From Pollutimonas nitritireducens (GTDB lineage: Bacteria > Pseudomonadota > Gammaproteobacteria > Burkholderiales > Burkholderiaceae_B): a DNA stretch of 64,000 nt. The notes below the pieces were generated by a model that had not been told where the DNA came from, made no database searches, and saw only the letters and a list, made by a program, of their open reading frames with translations. A program made the position numbers and the translations under genes. Positions 27,314-36,844 of this stretch are shown here, piece after piece. Each line of letters starts with the position of its first letter. Positions within the stretch are counted from its first letter, which is position 1. Location: positions 124,001-188,000 of the forward strand of contig NZ_PDNV01000006.1 of assembly GCF_002849615.1 (NCBI RefSeq), in the 5' to 3' direction.

Positions 27314-28525
27314 ATGAAATTGCATACCCTAACTGCTGCATTTGCTCTTGCCGGCCTCACGATGGCCGCGCCCGGACAGGCAGCAGGCATATCCGATGAC
27401 GTCATTCGCATTGGCTTCATTACCGATATGTCCGGCCTGTATTCCGACATCGACGGCCCAGCCGGCGCAGAGTCGATCCGCATGGCGATCGCCGACGCCG
27501 GCGGCAGTATCGATGGCAAGAAAATCGAATTGCTGGTTGCCGACCATCAAAACAAGGCCGACATCGCCTCGGCCCGCGCGCGCGAATGGTTCGACGAAAA
27601 CAAGCTCGACGTACTCATAGGCGGCACCAGTTCAGGTACGGCGCTGGCCATGGCCGGCGTAGCAGCGGAAAAAAAGAAACCGTTCATTGCCATAGGTCCT
27701 GGTGCGTCCGACCTCACCAATGCTCAATGCTCGCCTTATACCGTTCACTACGCCTACGACACGATTGCGCTGGCGCGCGGCACCGGATCTGCAGTCGTAA
27801 AGAATGGCGGAAAGTCATGGTTCTTCCTGACGGCCGACTACGCTTTCGGCCACGCGCTCGAGCGTGATACCGCCGCCGTGGTCAAAGCTTCGGGCGGCGA
27901 GGTCAAAGGTGCGGTCAGGGCGCCGCTGTCAACATCCGACTTCTCGTCATTCATGCTCCAGGCTCAGTCCTCGGGCGCAAAAATTCTGGGCTTGGCCAAC
28001 GCGGGCGGCGACACCATCAATTCCGTCAAGGCTGCCAAAGAGTTCGGCGTAACCAACACCATGAACCTGGCCGGCCTGTTGGTGTTCATCAACGACATAC
28101 ACGCCCTTGGACTGGAAAACACTCAGGGCATGTACCTGACCAGCGGCTGGTATTGGGACAAGGACGACGCTTCCCGTAAATGGGGCGAACGTTTCTTCGA
28201 GAAGCACAAGCGCATGCCGTCATTCCTGCAAGCTGGCGACTATTCCGCCGTTAATTTCTATCTGCAAGGCGTCAAGGCCAGCGGTACCGACGACGGCGAT
28301 GCATTGATGAAATGGATGAAATCAAACAAGGTCAACGACTTCTTCGCCAAGGACGGTTATGTCCGTGAAGACGGCCGCATGATCCACGACATGTACCTCA
28401 TGCAAGTCAAGAAGCCATCCGAGTCCAAAAAGCCTTGGGACTACTACAACATCGTCGAGACCCTGCCAGGCGATAAAGTCTATGCATCCCTTGAAGAGTC
28501 CACCTGCAAATTCATCAAGAAATAA
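27314..28525 (+). CDS. periplasmic substrate-binding protein of HAAT ABC transporter
   Basis: Periplasmic binding protein of 403 residues in the Peripla_BP_6 (LivJ/LivK-like) family. A Sec signal peptide covers about residues 1-23 (cleavage after GQAA). The mature part starts with the typical VIRIGFITDMSGLYSD strand and has IGGTSSGTA and a hinge region. A Cys in SESTCKF near the C-terminus is unusual but could be structural. AGGAG lies eight bases before the ATG. It is probably co-expressed with livG, livF, livH and livM. The ligand is not recognisable. Confidence 0.9.
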   Translation: MKLHTLTAAFALAGLTMAAPGQAAGISDDVIRIGFITDMSGLYSDIDGPAGAESIRMAIADAGGSIDGKKIELLVADHQNKADIASARAREWFDENKLDVLIGGTSSGTALAMAGVAAEKKKPFIAIGPGASDLTNAQCSPYTVHYAYDTIALARGTGSAVVKNGGKSWFFLTADYAFGHALERDTAAVVKASGGEVKGAVRAPLSTSDFSSFMLQAQSSGAKILGLANAGGDTINSVKAAKEFGVTNTMNLAGLLVFINDIHALGLENTQGMYLTSGWYWDKDDASRKWGERFFEKHKRMPSFLQAGDYSAVNFYLQGVKASGTDDGDALMKWMKSNKVNDFFAKDGYVREDGRMIHDMYLMQVKKPSESKKPWDYYNIVETLPGDKVYASLEESTCKFIKK

Positions 28526-28622
28526 AGTCTGTTTCCCATGAAAGGCAATGCTCCAGGCTGCATGCGGGAGCATTGCCGTTATTGCTCTGAACATACCCGG
28601 CTTGTCAGGATTTCCCATACAT

Positions 28623-29510
28623 ATGACTGAACTATTCGGCATACCTATCCAAGCTCTACTCGGCCAGCTACTGCTGGGCTTGGTGAATGGATCATTTTAC
28701 GCAGTACTATCGCTCGGCCTGGCTGTGATATTCGGTCTGCTGAACATCATCAATTTTGCACACGGCGCCCTCTACATGCTGGGTGCTTTCCTGGCCTGGA
28801 TGGGACTTGCATACCTGGGCTTGAACTACTGGGTCATGCTCGTGGTCACGCCGCTGGTCGTCGGGGCATTCGGCATCCTTCTTGAACGCACGCTGATCCG
28901 CCACTTGTACAAGCTCGATCACCTGTACGGCCTGCTGCTTACCTTCGGCATTACGCTGCTCCTGGAAGGCCTGTTTCGCAGTATGTACGGCGTGTCGGGG
29001 CAACCCTATGCGACACCCGCCCTCCTTGCTGGCGGCGTGAACCTGGGCTTCATGTACCTGCCCATTTACCGCGGCTGGGTCGTCGTTGCGTCACTCGTCG
29101 TGTGCTTTGCCACGTGGTTCGTCATCGAGAAGACACGTCTCGGCGCATTATTGCGTGCCGGCACCGAAAATCCCAAGCTCGTCGAAGCCTTCGGTGTGAA
29201 TGTCCCGCTAGTTGTCACGCTGACCTACGGCTTCGGTGTAGGGCTGGCCGGTTTTGCCGGCGTGCTTGCCGCGCCCGTCATGCAGGTATCGCCGCTGATG
29301 GGCTCGAACCTCATCATCGTGGTCTTTGCGGTTGTCGTGATTGGCGGCATGGGCTCTATCCTGGGGTCCATCGTCACAGGATTGGGTCTGGGCATCATCG
29401 AAGGCCTGACCAAGGTGTTCTGGCCCGAAGCCTCCAATACTGTTGTATTCATCATTATGGTCATTGTCTTGCTGCTGCGCCCTGCAGGTCTATTCGGGAA
29501 AGAAAAATGA
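28623..29510 (+). CDS. livH: HAAT ABC transporter permease LivH
   Basis: Integral membrane permease of 295 residues with about eight predicted helices. The N-terminal segment LLLGLVNGSFYAVLSLGLAVIFG and the FAHGALYMLGAF motif are typical of LivH. I start at ATG 28623 (MTELFGIP), with AGGA 12 bases upstream; an ATG at 28548 is in frame but adds a non-family N-terminus. The stop overlaps livM as ATGA. Confidence 0.92.
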   Translation: MTELFGIPIQALLGQLLLGLVNGSFYAVLSLGLAVIFGLLNIINFAHGALYMLGAFLAWMGLAYLGLNYWVMLVVTPLVVGAFGILLERTLIRHLYKLDHLYGLLLTFGITLLLEGLFRSMYGVSGQPYATPALLAGGVNLGFMYLPIYRGWVVVASLVVCFATWFVIEKTRLGALLRAGTENPKLVEAFGVNVPLVVTLTYGFGVGLAGFAGVLAAPVMQVSPLMGSNLIIVVFAVVVIGGMGSILGSIVTGLGLGIIEGLTKVFWPEASNTVVFIIMVIVLLLRPAGLFGKEK

Positions 29511-30478
29511 ATCGTCAATTGATAGGTTATTTACTGGTTGCGATCATAATTGCCTTCCTGCCGGCAATAGGCGCCTACCCTATTTTTGTCATGAAGGTAA
29601 TGTGCTACGCCCTTTTTGCATGTGCTTTCAATCTCTTGCTGGGCTACACAGGTCTTCTGTCATTCGGTCACGCCGCGTTCCTGGGTGGAGCCGCTTACGC
29701 TACGGGACACTCTCTTGCCGTATGGGGTCTTCCAACCTTGGCGGGGTTGCTCTTTGGTACCGGCGTGGCAGCGGTACTGGGCCTGCTGATGGGCGCCCTG
29801 GCCATACGGCGCAGTGGCATCTATTTCGCCATGATCACATTGGCCATGGCGCAAATGGTGTTCTTCTACTTTCTTCAGGCACCGTTCACCCACGGTGAAG
29901 ATGGATTGCAAGGCATACCACGCGGCAACATTTTCGGGCTGGATCTCAGCAACGACCTGAACCTGTATTACGTGGTCATGGTCATCTTCATCCTGGGCTT
30001 TGCCATATGCTGGCGCACCATCAACTCGCCTTTCGGCCAGGTTCTCAAAGCCATCCGGGAAAATGAACCTCGAGCAATTTCTTTGGGCTATAACGTCGAC
30101 AATTTCAAGTTGCTGGTGTTTGTGCTGTCCGCGACGCTTGCAGGCCTGGCTGGCGCAACGAAAGCGCTCGTGTTCGTATCCGCAACGCTGTCGGATGCAA
30201 CGTGGCAGATGTCGGGCATGGTCATTCTAATGACGCTGATCGGCGGACTCGGTACGTTCACAGGTCCTGTGCTGGGCGCGATTATCGTGGTGATGCTCGA
30301 AAACAAAGTCGGCGAGTTCGGACGGTTCTTGAGCCACGCGACTGGCATCCAGTGGTTCCAGGTGCTGGGTGAGTCGGTAACGATTGTGATCGGGCTGATC
30401 TTCATCATCTGCGTTATGGCTTTCCGCCGCGGGATCGTGGGTGAGCTGATTCATCTTTCCAAGACGAGAAAGGCGTAA
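29507..30478 (+). CDS. livM: HAAT ABC transporter permease LivM
   Basis: Second permease of the importer, 323 residues with about nine predicted membrane segments. Motifs of the family include LGYTGLLSFGHAAFLGGAAYATG and the loop RRSGIYFAMITLAMAQM. The start at ATG 29507 overlaps the livH stop. The last helix is followed by a short basic tail ending KTRKA. A good terminator follows at 30501-30529, which also separates it from the second, oppositely oriented transporter locus. Confidence 0.92.
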   Translation: MNRQLIGYLLVAIIIAFLPAIGAYPIFVMKVMCYALFACAFNLLLGYTGLLSFGHAAFLGGAAYATGHSLAVWGLPTLAGLLFGTGVAAVLGLLMGALAIRRSGIYFAMITLAMAQMVFFYFLQAPFTHGEDGLQGIPRGNIFGLDLSNDLNLYYVVMVIFILGFAICWRTINSPFGQVLKAIRENEPRAISLGYNVDNFKLLVFVLSATLAGLAGATKALVFVSATLSDATWQMSGMVILMTLIGGLGTFTGPVLGAIIVVMLENKVGEFGRFLSHATGIQWFQVLGESVTIVIGLIFIICVMAFRRGIVGELIHLSKTRKA

Positions 30479-30500
30479 ACGCCTCTGCCAGTGAAGGAAG

Positions 30501-30529
30501 AAACGGACGCTGAATGCGTCCGTTTTTTT
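30501..30529 (+). terminator. terminator after livM
   Basis: AAACGGACGC at 30501-30510 and GCGTCCGTTT at 30516-30525 form a 10-bp stem with a TGAAT loop, followed by a T-run to 30529. It ends the first transporter operon. On the minus strand the A-rich side gives a weaker T-run, so it may also serve the converging second operon. Confidence 0.85.
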
Positions 30530-30551
30530 ATTGCCGGCCGAACACCCCCCA

Positions 30552-31346
30552 CTACGCCCCAGCGACTTCGGCGGAAGCCGCCTTCTTGGCATTTCCCAGT
30601 CCAAGATAACTTTCTATCACCCGTGGATTGCCGCTGAGCTCGCTGGCCCGGCCCTCGAGTACAACTTCGCCTGTCTCAAGCACATATCCATAGTCAGCCA
30701 CCTGCAAGGCAGCACGGGCATTCTGCTCGACCAGCAGGATTGCGACGCCAGTGCTTCGCAAGCGCGAGATGATCTGGAAGATTTCCCTTACGATCTTTGG
30801 CGCCAGGCCCAGGCTGGGCTCGTCCAACATTAACAACTGAGGTTGAGCCATCAGCGCCCGGCCTACCGCCAGCATCTGGCGTTCGCCGCCAGACAGCGTG
30901 CCGGCCTCCTGGCTACGTCGCTCTTGCAGTCGCGGGAACAGATCGTAGACCTCGTGGATGGTCTCTTTCCAGCCATGCTTGCCAGCGCGATAGAGCCTGA
31001 AGCCGCCCAGCAGAAGATTATCTTCGACCGACATGCTGGCAAACAGTTCGCGCTTTTCGGGAACAAGGGAAATTCCGTCGGACACCCGGCGTTCCACCTG
31101 CCATGAGCCAATCTCGGCGCCCAGGTACTGGACCGAGCCGACACTGCTCCCGGACGCGGGAAGGCACCCCATGATGGAATTTAGCAGGGTGGACTTTCCG
31201 GCCCCGTTGCCGCCGATGACGGTCACAATGCTGCCGCGGGTGACAAGGATACTGGCTCCGGTCACCGCGTTGACCTTGCCATACCTGGCCGACAGGTCCG
31301 TAACCTTCAGGATGGGGTGTTTGGGCTTGTTGTCGCTCTTGCTCAT
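30552..31346 (-). CDS. livF: HAAT ABC transporter ATPase (LivF, second locus)
   Basis: ATPase of the second importer, 264 residues. Walker A is canonical (GGNGAGKST), the signature is LSGGERQM and Walker B is LLMLDEPSLGLAP, unlike the altered LivF of the first locus. The N-terminus MSKSDNKPKHP is a short extension, and the C-terminus has an Ala/Lys-rich tail. Its ATG overlaps the stop of the fused permease-ATPase gene as ATGA, so it is the last gene of this operon. Confidence 0.93.
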   Translation of the reverse strand: MSKSDNKPKHPILKVTDLSARYGKVNAVTGASILVTRGSIVTVIGGNGAGKSTLLNSIMGCLPASGSSVGSVQYLGAEIGSWQVERRVSDGISLVPEKRELFASMSVEDNLLLGGFRLYRAGKHGWKETIHEVYDLFPRLQERRSQEAGTLSGGERQMLAVGRALMAQPQLLMLDEPSLGLAPKIVREIFQIISRLRSTGVAILLVEQNARAALQVADYGYVLETGEVVLEGRASELSGNPRVIESYLGLGNAKKAASAEVAGA

Positions 31347-33178
31347 GCCAGACCCCCTTGTGCGGTACCAGTGGCCGGAACATCAAAGTCGAAATCATCA
31401 TCTATGCCGCCCAGATACGCGGCAAGTACCGCCGGGTTCTGCTGTACATCAGCGGGCTTGCCCTCTGCCAACTTGGTGCCGAAATCCATGACCACCAAAT
31501 GATCGGTAAGATTCATAACGAAATCCATATCGTGTTCGACAAGCAGAATGCTCATGCCTTCCAGCCTCAGTTGGTCGAGCACTTTCGCCAACTCCTGTTT
31601 TTCCTTGTAGCGCAATCCCGCGGCCGGCTCGTCCAGCAGCAGTAACACGGGATCGGCCGCCAGGGCGCGCGCGATCTCGAGAATCCGTTGCTGGCCCAGC
31701 GCCAGATTCCCGGCCTGTTCGTACAGGTAATCACCCAGGCCCACTCGCTGAAGCTGCTTTGTCGCTTCATGTAAAAGCTTTGCTTCCTCACTCCGATCGA
31801 CGCGCAAGGCAGCAGACAACACGCCGACCCTGCTGCGCAAATGTGCACCCAACGCCACATTCTCGAGCACTGTCATGGTTGGCAGCAGTTGCACATGCTG
31901 AAAGGTACGACCGACGCCCAGCCGGGCGATTTCACGAGAAGGCAGGATATCAAGGCGCTCTCCCAGGAACTGGACTTTGCCGCTGGTGGCGGGCAGCACG
32001 CCGGTAATCAGGTTGAACGTCGTGCTCTTTCCCGCGCCGTTAGGTCCGATCAGGCCCATGATTTCACCCGCTTTCAGCGAGAAGCTGATGTCATTGACAG
32101 CCACGAGCCCGCCGAATTCCTTGCGGATTTCCTGGACGTCCAGCACTAAAGAACCTTTCTCGGGGCGGGGGCGTTTTGTTAAGGCGGGAGCCGATGGCGG
32201 TGGGGCAACGCGGCGGCGTTCGGTGCGCCCAGTCAGAATGTTCCACCACGAGGCAAGAATGGGCCAGACGCCATCGCGCGCGTACTGCAGTACAAGTATC
32301 ATCAAAACGCCGAATACGATGAGCTCGAAATTGGACGTTGTATCCAGTATCTTGGGTAATACGTTTTGCAGCTGGTCTTTAAGGGTCAGGATCAGGGTCG
32401 ATCCCAGCACAGCGCCCCACACGCTGCCCGCACCGCCGACAACCGCCATGAACAGATACTCGATGCCATAGTTCAGCCCGAATGGGCTCGGGCTGACTGC
32501 GCGCTGCATATGGGCGTATAGCCAACCTGATACGCAAGCCAGCAAGGCGGCATAGACAAAGATGATCACCTTGTAATTCGCCATGTTGATGCCAAACGAT
32601 TCCGCCATCCCGCCACCGCTTTTCAGCGCCCGTATGGCACGACCCGGGCGGGAGTCAAGCAGATTTCGGGTGGCCCACATGGCCAGCAATACAGCCACCC
32701 AGATCAAGTAATAAATATAGCGTCCGTTACCCATGGAAAGTCCGAAAATCCGGATCGGCGCAATACCGGCGATGCCGTCATACTGGCCGAGAAACTGGAG
32801 ATTTCCAAAGAGATAGTACAAAGAAAGCGACCATGCCAGCGTGCCCAAGGGCAGGTAATGCCCCGACAAACGCAAGGTAATGGCTCCCAGCACGTAGGCC
32901 ACCAGGAAAGTCACGGCAAGACCTATAAACAACGCGACCCAGGGTGACCATCCTATCGAGGTCGTAAGCCAAGCGGTGGTGTAGGCGCCAATTCCGACGA
33001 ACGCCGCCTGTCCAAATGAAGTAAGACCGCCGACACCGGTCAACAGCAGCAGGCCGAGCACGACCAGGCTGGCCAGGCCGACATAATTTAGATGAGTGAT
33101 CCAGAATTCAGGTGTGCTTGATGCCAATGGCAAACCGGCCAACACCAGAACGACAACGACCAGCAATATACGATTCAT
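31343..33178 (-). CDS. fused ABC permease-ATPase (LivM-LivG)
   Basis: Single polypeptide of 611 residues joining a LivM-type permease (about 1-315) to a LivG-type ATPase (about 343-600). The permease part has LTSFGQAAFVGIGAYTTAWL and eight or so membrane helices. A basic and Pro-rich linker (TERRRVAPPPSAPA) follows. The ATPase has Walker A GPNGAGKST at 378-386, signature LALGQQRILEIARAL and Walker B LLLLDEPAAGLRY. Such fusions are known in Burkholderiales. The C-terminus has an acidic stretch DDDFDFD. It starts 4 bases downstream of livH. Confidence 0.92.
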   Translation of the reverse strand: MNRILLVVVVLVLAGLPLASSTPEFWITHLNYVGLASLVVLGLLLLTGVGGLTSFGQAAFVGIGAYTTAWLTTSIGWSPWVALFIGLAVTFLVAYVLGAITLRLSGHYLPLGTLAWSLSLYYLFGNLQFLGQYDGIAGIAPIRIFGLSMGNGRYIYYLIWVAVLLAMWATRNLLDSRPGRAIRALKSGGGMAESFGINMANYKVIIFVYAALLACVSGWLYAHMQRAVSPSPFGLNYGIEYLFMAVVGGAGSVWGAVLGSTLILTLKDQLQNVLPKILDTTSNFELIVFGVLMILVLQYARDGVWPILASWWNILTGRTERRRVAPPPSAPALTKRPRPEKGSLVLDVQEIRKEFGGLVAVNDISFSLKAGEIMGLIGPNGAGKSTTFNLITGVLPATSGKVQFLGERLDILPSREIARLGVGRTFQHVQLLPTMTVLENVALGAHLRSRVGVLSAALRVDRSEEAKLLHEATKQLQRVGLGDYLYEQAGNLALGQQRILEIARALAADPVLLLLDEPAAGLRYKEKQELAKVLDQLRLEGMSILLVEHDMDFVMNLTDHLVVMDFGTKLAEGKPADVQQNPAVLAAYLGGIDDDFDFDVPATGTAQGGLA

Positions 33179-33181
33179 GAT

Positions 33182-34219
33182 TTACTCCTCGTCGTCGCTA
33201 TGATGAGCGCCAAAAGAGCGCCACAACAACACAGGAATAATGAGCGTAAACACAATAACCTCTTTGTAGGCACTGGCCCAGAATGAAGAAAAGGCTTCCA
33301 GGATGCCGACGAACAAGGCGCCGGCCGCTGCTATGGGATAGCTGATCAGTCCCCCGAAAATAGCCGCTACGAAGCCTTTAAGGCCGATAAGAAATCCCGT
33401 GTCGTAGTAGATGGTGGTGACGGGCGCAATGAGCATGCCTGACAGTGCCCCGATGGCAGCCGCCAACGTGAAGGTAAGGCTGCCCGACATATTGGTACTT
33501 ATTCCCACTAGGCGGGCGCCTCGCCGGTTGACTGCGGTGGCCCGCAGGGCGCGGCCATACAAAGTTTTGCCAAAAAACACCCATAGGCCGATGATGAGCA
33601 GGGCACACGTACCCAACACGAAGAAAGTCTGGGCCGACCAGCTTACGGGCCCCATTTGAACCTCTCCTTCCATGAAGGGAGGCGTGCGCCAGCCCTCGGC
33701 GCCGAAAAAGACAAGCGCCAGGCCGGTAAGGGCGAAATGCACGGCCACTGAGATAATGAGCAAGACCAGCACGCTAGCTTCGGCAACTGGCTGGTACACC
33801 AGTCGGTACAGCATGGGCCCGAGGGGAACGACCAAGGCCATGGAGAACAGCACGTTGATCCATAGCGAGGTGTCTTTGCTGACGATATAGGGAGCCAGCA
33901 GATACATGATGACGGGAAGCAATAGTGTCCAGGCGGCGGTCTTGCCCATACCCGTCCAATTATTGCTGCGTAACGCGGTAAAAAACTCTACCGCGAACAC
34001 GACCGCGCCGATGATGAGCAGGAGGTTGACGGTGCCGGGTATGCGGCCATTGACCATAAACGCCAGGGTCAGCGCCCCGAAGGCCACGAACTCACCCTGC
34101 GGTATAAAAATGACGCGCGTCACGACAAATACAAGCACCAGCGCCAGGCCCAGTAGCGCATAGATCGCCCCGTTCATGATGCCGTCTTGCAGCAGTATCA
34201 GTAATATCGTTGAATCCAT
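33182..34219 (-). CDS. livH: HAAT ABC transporter permease LivH (second locus)
   Basis: Permease of 345 residues, longer than usual LivH (about 290), because a hydrophobic insertion of about 50 residues (roughly 70-125) follows the first helices. FIPQGEFVAFGA near the N-terminus matches the family's helix 2 entry. I use ATG 34219 (MDSTILL); the ATG at 34234 adds five residues without a better ribosome binding site. It lies between the binding protein and the fused permease-ATPase. Confidence 0.88.
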   Translation of the reverse strand: MDSTILLILLQDGIMNGAIYALLGLALVLVFVVTRVIFIPQGEFVAFGALTLAFMVNGRIPGTVNLLLIIGAVVFAVEFFTALRSNNWTGMGKTAAWTLLLPVIMYLLAPYIVSKDTSLWINVLFSMALVVPLGPMLYRLVYQPVAEASVLVLLIISVAVHFALTGLALVFFGAEGWRTPPFMEGEVQMGPVSWSAQTFFVLGTCALLIIGLWVFFGKTLYGRALRATAVNRRGARLVGISTNMSGSLTFTLAAAIGALSGMLIAPVTTIYYDTGFLIGLKGFVAAIFGGLISYPIAAAGALFVGILEAFSSFWASAYKEVIVFTLIIPVLLWRSFGAHHSDDEE

Positions 34220-34281
34220 GTCGGACAGCACCATAACAACGGGTACCGGCGAGCCCGGCGCCCTACTTCAGGAGGCAATAA

Positions 34282-34304
34282 ATACCGGCCCGCGCGGCCG
34301 GTAT
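34282..34304 (-). repeat. intercistronic hairpin between binding protein and livH
   Basis: ATACCGGCC at 34282-34290 pairs with GGCCGGTAT at 34296-34304 around a five-base loop, in the 165-base gap after the binding-protein stop. On the minus strand TTTATT follows, too weak for a full terminator. Such hairpins often stabilise the upstream binding-protein message and reduce permease expression; this is inference. Confidence 0.6.
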
Positions 34305-34384
34305 CCGTATGCGCGTGAGCGTTCTCGCCTGCTCTGCGCGAACAGGCCCGGCCGCATTGTACGACCGGTCCTGAACAGTACCTA

Positions 34385-35554
34385 TCAAAGATCAGGCTGG
34401 TATGTCCACTTGCCGTCGACCACCTTGACCATGACCCGGGCGCGCTGGTCCAATCCGGCATGATCGGTGGCGCTCATGTTGAACACGCCTTGCGAGGCGG
34501 GCAGGTCTTTGATTTGTTCGATGGCATCGCGCAATGCCTGGCGGAACTGCGGTGTTCCGGGCTTGGCCCCGCCCTTGAGCGCCTGGGGAATCGCGGTGGC
34601 GACCAGAAGACCCGCATCCCACATATGCCCGCCAAAGGTATTGATGGTGCCCTCGCCGTACTTTGCTTCGTATTTGGTTTTATATTCGAGCGCGCTCTTT
34701 TTGACTGGATTACTGTCGGGCAGTTGATCGGCCACCAGCAGAGGGCCGGCGGGCAGGATCATGTCGTTACAATCTTTGCCGCAGACACGCAGCACATCAT
34801 TATTGGCCGCACCATGTGTTTGGTACATGATGCCCTTATAGCTGCGGCTTTTCAGCTCTCGCTGGGGCAAGGCAACCGGTGTGCCGGAGCCAGCCACCAG
34901 GATGCCGTCAGGCCTGGCGGCGACAAGCTTGAGAGCCTGGCCGGTTACGCTGGTATCGGTACGACCGTAGCGCTCGACGGCGACCATCTTGATACCCTTG
35001 GCCTTTGCGGCTTCGGTCATGACATTGAGCCAGCCTTCGCCATAGGCGTCACTATAACCAATGAAACCCAGGGTTTTTACACCTTGCTTTGCCATGGCGT
35101 CAGCCAATGCGCCAGCCATCAGCTGGTCATTCTGGGGCGTCTTGAAGACCCATTTGCGCGCGCCTTCCACGGGCTCGACGATTTTGGCATTCGCAGCCAC
35201 GCTGATCATGGGCGTACTGGTTTCACCCGCCACGTCGACCATGGCCAGCGACCCAGGCGTAACCGACGTGCCGATAACGACATCCACCTTGTCATCCGTG
35301 ATGAGCTTGCGCATGTTCTTGACCGCAACAGTTGTATCCGTGCCATCGTCGAGGACAATATATTCAATTTTCTGGCCTGCAATTTCTGTAGGCAGCAAGG
35401 CGACGGTATTGCGTTCGGGAATGCCCAACGACGCAGCGGGTCCGGTGCTGGCAACGGTAATACCGACTTTGATCTGCGCCGAAGCAAGCATCGGCAAGGC
35501 AAACGCGACGGCGCCTGCCAGCATCGAAAGCCGAAGTGACTGTTTAAGTTTCAT
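34385..35554 (-). CDS. periplasmic substrate-binding protein (second HAAT transporter)
   Basis: Binding protein of 389 residues, Peripla_BP_6 family. A Sec signal peptide ends near residue 26 (LPMLASA, then QIKVGITVASTGPAASLGIPER). The hinge and ligand-binding region includes VVIGTSVTPGSLAM and GFIGYSDAYGEGW. The two Cys in RVCGKDCND may form a disulfide. GGAG precedes the ATG by eight bases. It heads the second locus and is preceded by a good promoter candidate. The ligand is unknown. Confidence 0.9.
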   Translation of the reverse strand: MKLKQSLRLSMLAGAVAFALPMLASAQIKVGITVASTGPAASLGIPERNTVALLPTEIAGQKIEYIVLDDGTDTTVAVKNMRKLITDDKVDVVIGTSVTPGSLAMVDVAGETSTPMISVAANAKIVEPVEGARKWVFKTPQNDQLMAGALADAMAKQGVKTLGFIGYSDAYGEGWLNVMTEAAKAKGIKMVAVERYGRTDTSVTGQALKLVAARPDGILVAGSGTPVALPQRELKSRSYKGIMYQTHGAANNDVLRVCGKDCNDMILPAGPLLVADQLPDSNPVKKSALEYKTKYEAKYGEGTINTFGGHMWDAGLLVATAIPQALKGGAKPGTPQFRQALRDAIEQIKDLPASQGVFNMSATDHAGLDQRARVMVKVVDGKWTYQPDL

Positions 35555-35656
35555 TGTTTTGTCTCCATGGGGGCAGTGTCCGGCCGGAAATGGCAGCGGG
35601 GAAGTTATACAAAAAATAGCCCGTTCTTTGATTTAGCGTATCACGTGAAAACGGCA

Positions 35657-35728
35657 GAAAACATAGGTGTTTTCCATTTATGGTTTAAGGTTCTAGCAAT
35701 TTTAGGGCGGATTCGCGATTATGGACAA
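35657..35728 (-). promoter_or_regulatory. promoter and leader dyad of the second binding-protein gene
   Basis: On the minus strand TTGTCC (plus coordinates 35723-35728) and TAAAAT (35699-35704) are 18 bases apart, and transcription would start near 35692. Just downstream GAAAACA at 35657-35663 mirrors TGTTTTC at 35668-35674, a possible operator or hairpin in the early leader. This lies in the 310-base divergent gap 35555-35864 with msrB; apart from this I see only A/T-rich sequence. Confidence 0.45.
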
Positions 35729-35864
35729 AAATAGAAACAAAGTCTTTTAGGGGATTCCCTGCATAGACTGCACATAAAAAGTACCATGGGGTTGAACTTC
35801 TGCCTGCCTGCAAAGTCGATTAACATGACAATTGATATATGCGCAGCTTTTTATAGGTAGTCAC

Positions 35865-36260
35865 GTGAACAAGATCCACAAAACCGACGCCGAATGGCGA
35901 GAACAACTTGGTCCCGAAGAATACGCCGTCGCTCGCGGCAAAGGCACGGAACGGCCCTTCACCGGCCGGTACTGGGATACGAGCGAATCCGGGATCTACC
36001 GGTGCATAGGTTGCGGCACGGCACTGTTCGCCTCCGATACCAAGTTCGATGCGGGCTGCGGCTGGCCAAGCTATTTCGAACCGCTAGACCCTGCCAATGT
36101 CCGCGAAGAAACCGATAGAAGCCATGGCATGGAACGCACCGAAGTGCTTTGCAACATCTGTGATTCGCATCTGGGTCACGTATTTCCCGACGGCCCCCCG
36201 CCAACCGGCAGGCGCTATTGCATCAACTCGGTATCCTTGAAGTTTGAACCCGTTAAATGA
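35865..36260 (+). CDS. msrB: methionine-R-sulfoxide reductase MsrB
   Basis: Reduces the R-epimer of methionine sulfoxide in cytosolic proteins. The 131-residue protein has the resolving-type fold with the catalytic Cys119 in [11 protein letters not shown] and a zinc site of two CxxC pairs (Cys47, Cys50, Cys96, Cys99). I place the start at GTG 35865 ([11 protein letters not shown]), which has AGG seven bases upstream; an ATG at 35832 would add eleven residues with no family match. Its stop overlaps the next gene by ATGA. Confidence 0.96.
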   Translation: MNKIHKTDAEWREQLGPEEYAVARGKGTERPFTGRYWDTSESGIYRCIGCGTALFASDTKFDAGCGWPSYFEPLDPANVREETDRSHGMERTEVLCNICDSHLGHVFPDGPPPTGRRYCINSVSLKFEPVK

Positions 36261-36844
36261 AGAAATTCCTTTTCGACCTTTTCCCGCTGATTCTTTTTTT
36301 CGTGGCGTTCAAGTTCTCCGATATCTTCACGGCAACTGCCGTCGCCATCGCAGCAGGTATAGGCCAGTTTATCTGGCTGAAGGCGACCGGCAAGGCCATC
36401 GAAGCCACCCACTGGATCAACCTTACGGTCATCATCGTCTTCGGCGGGGCTACGCTGTTTTTCCATAACGATGTGTTCATCAAATGGAAACCTACTGTGC
36501 TGTACTGGCTGTTTGCATGCATCTTGTTGGGCGGAAAGTGGTTTTTCGGACGCAACCTGATGCAGAAGCTCATGGGCGATAAGGTAAGCATGGCGCCGGC
36601 CGTCTGGGACAAACTGAATTACAGCTGGGCCAGTTTCTTCATTCTGTCGGGCGCGCTCAACCTGTATGTTGCATTTTCCGGTGCATTTACCGAAGCCCAG
36701 TGGGTCAATTTCAAAGTATTTGGCCTTATGGCTCTGCTGCTCCTGTTTGTGATTGCACAGTCAGTATGGCTTGGCAAGCACATGAAAGACGAGAACGAAC
36801 CACTGACCGCCGTGCCGACACCCCGAAAAGAAGAGAGGTCCTGA
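36257..36844 (+). CDS. yciB: inner membrane septation protein YciB (IspZ)
   Basis: Polytopic inner membrane protein of 195 residues, IspZ/YciB family, linked to cell division and envelope integrity. Five or more hydrophobic helices are apparent, starting with [19 protein letters not shown], and [22 protein letters not shown] is a conserved block. The cytoplasmic tail is short and charged. The gene overlaps msrB by four bases and bolA by one (TGATG), making a tight msrB-yciB-bolA-PPIase operon. Confidence 0.94.
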   Translation: MKKFLFDLFPLILFFVAFKFSDIFTATAVAIAAGIGQFIWLKATGKAIEATHWINLTVIIVFGGATLFFHNDVFIKWKPTVLYWLFACILLGGKWFFGRNLMQKLMGDKVSMAPAVWDKLNYSWASFFILSGALNLYVAFSGAFTEAQWVNFKVFGLMALLLLFVIAQSVWLGKHMKDENEPLTAVPTPRKEERS

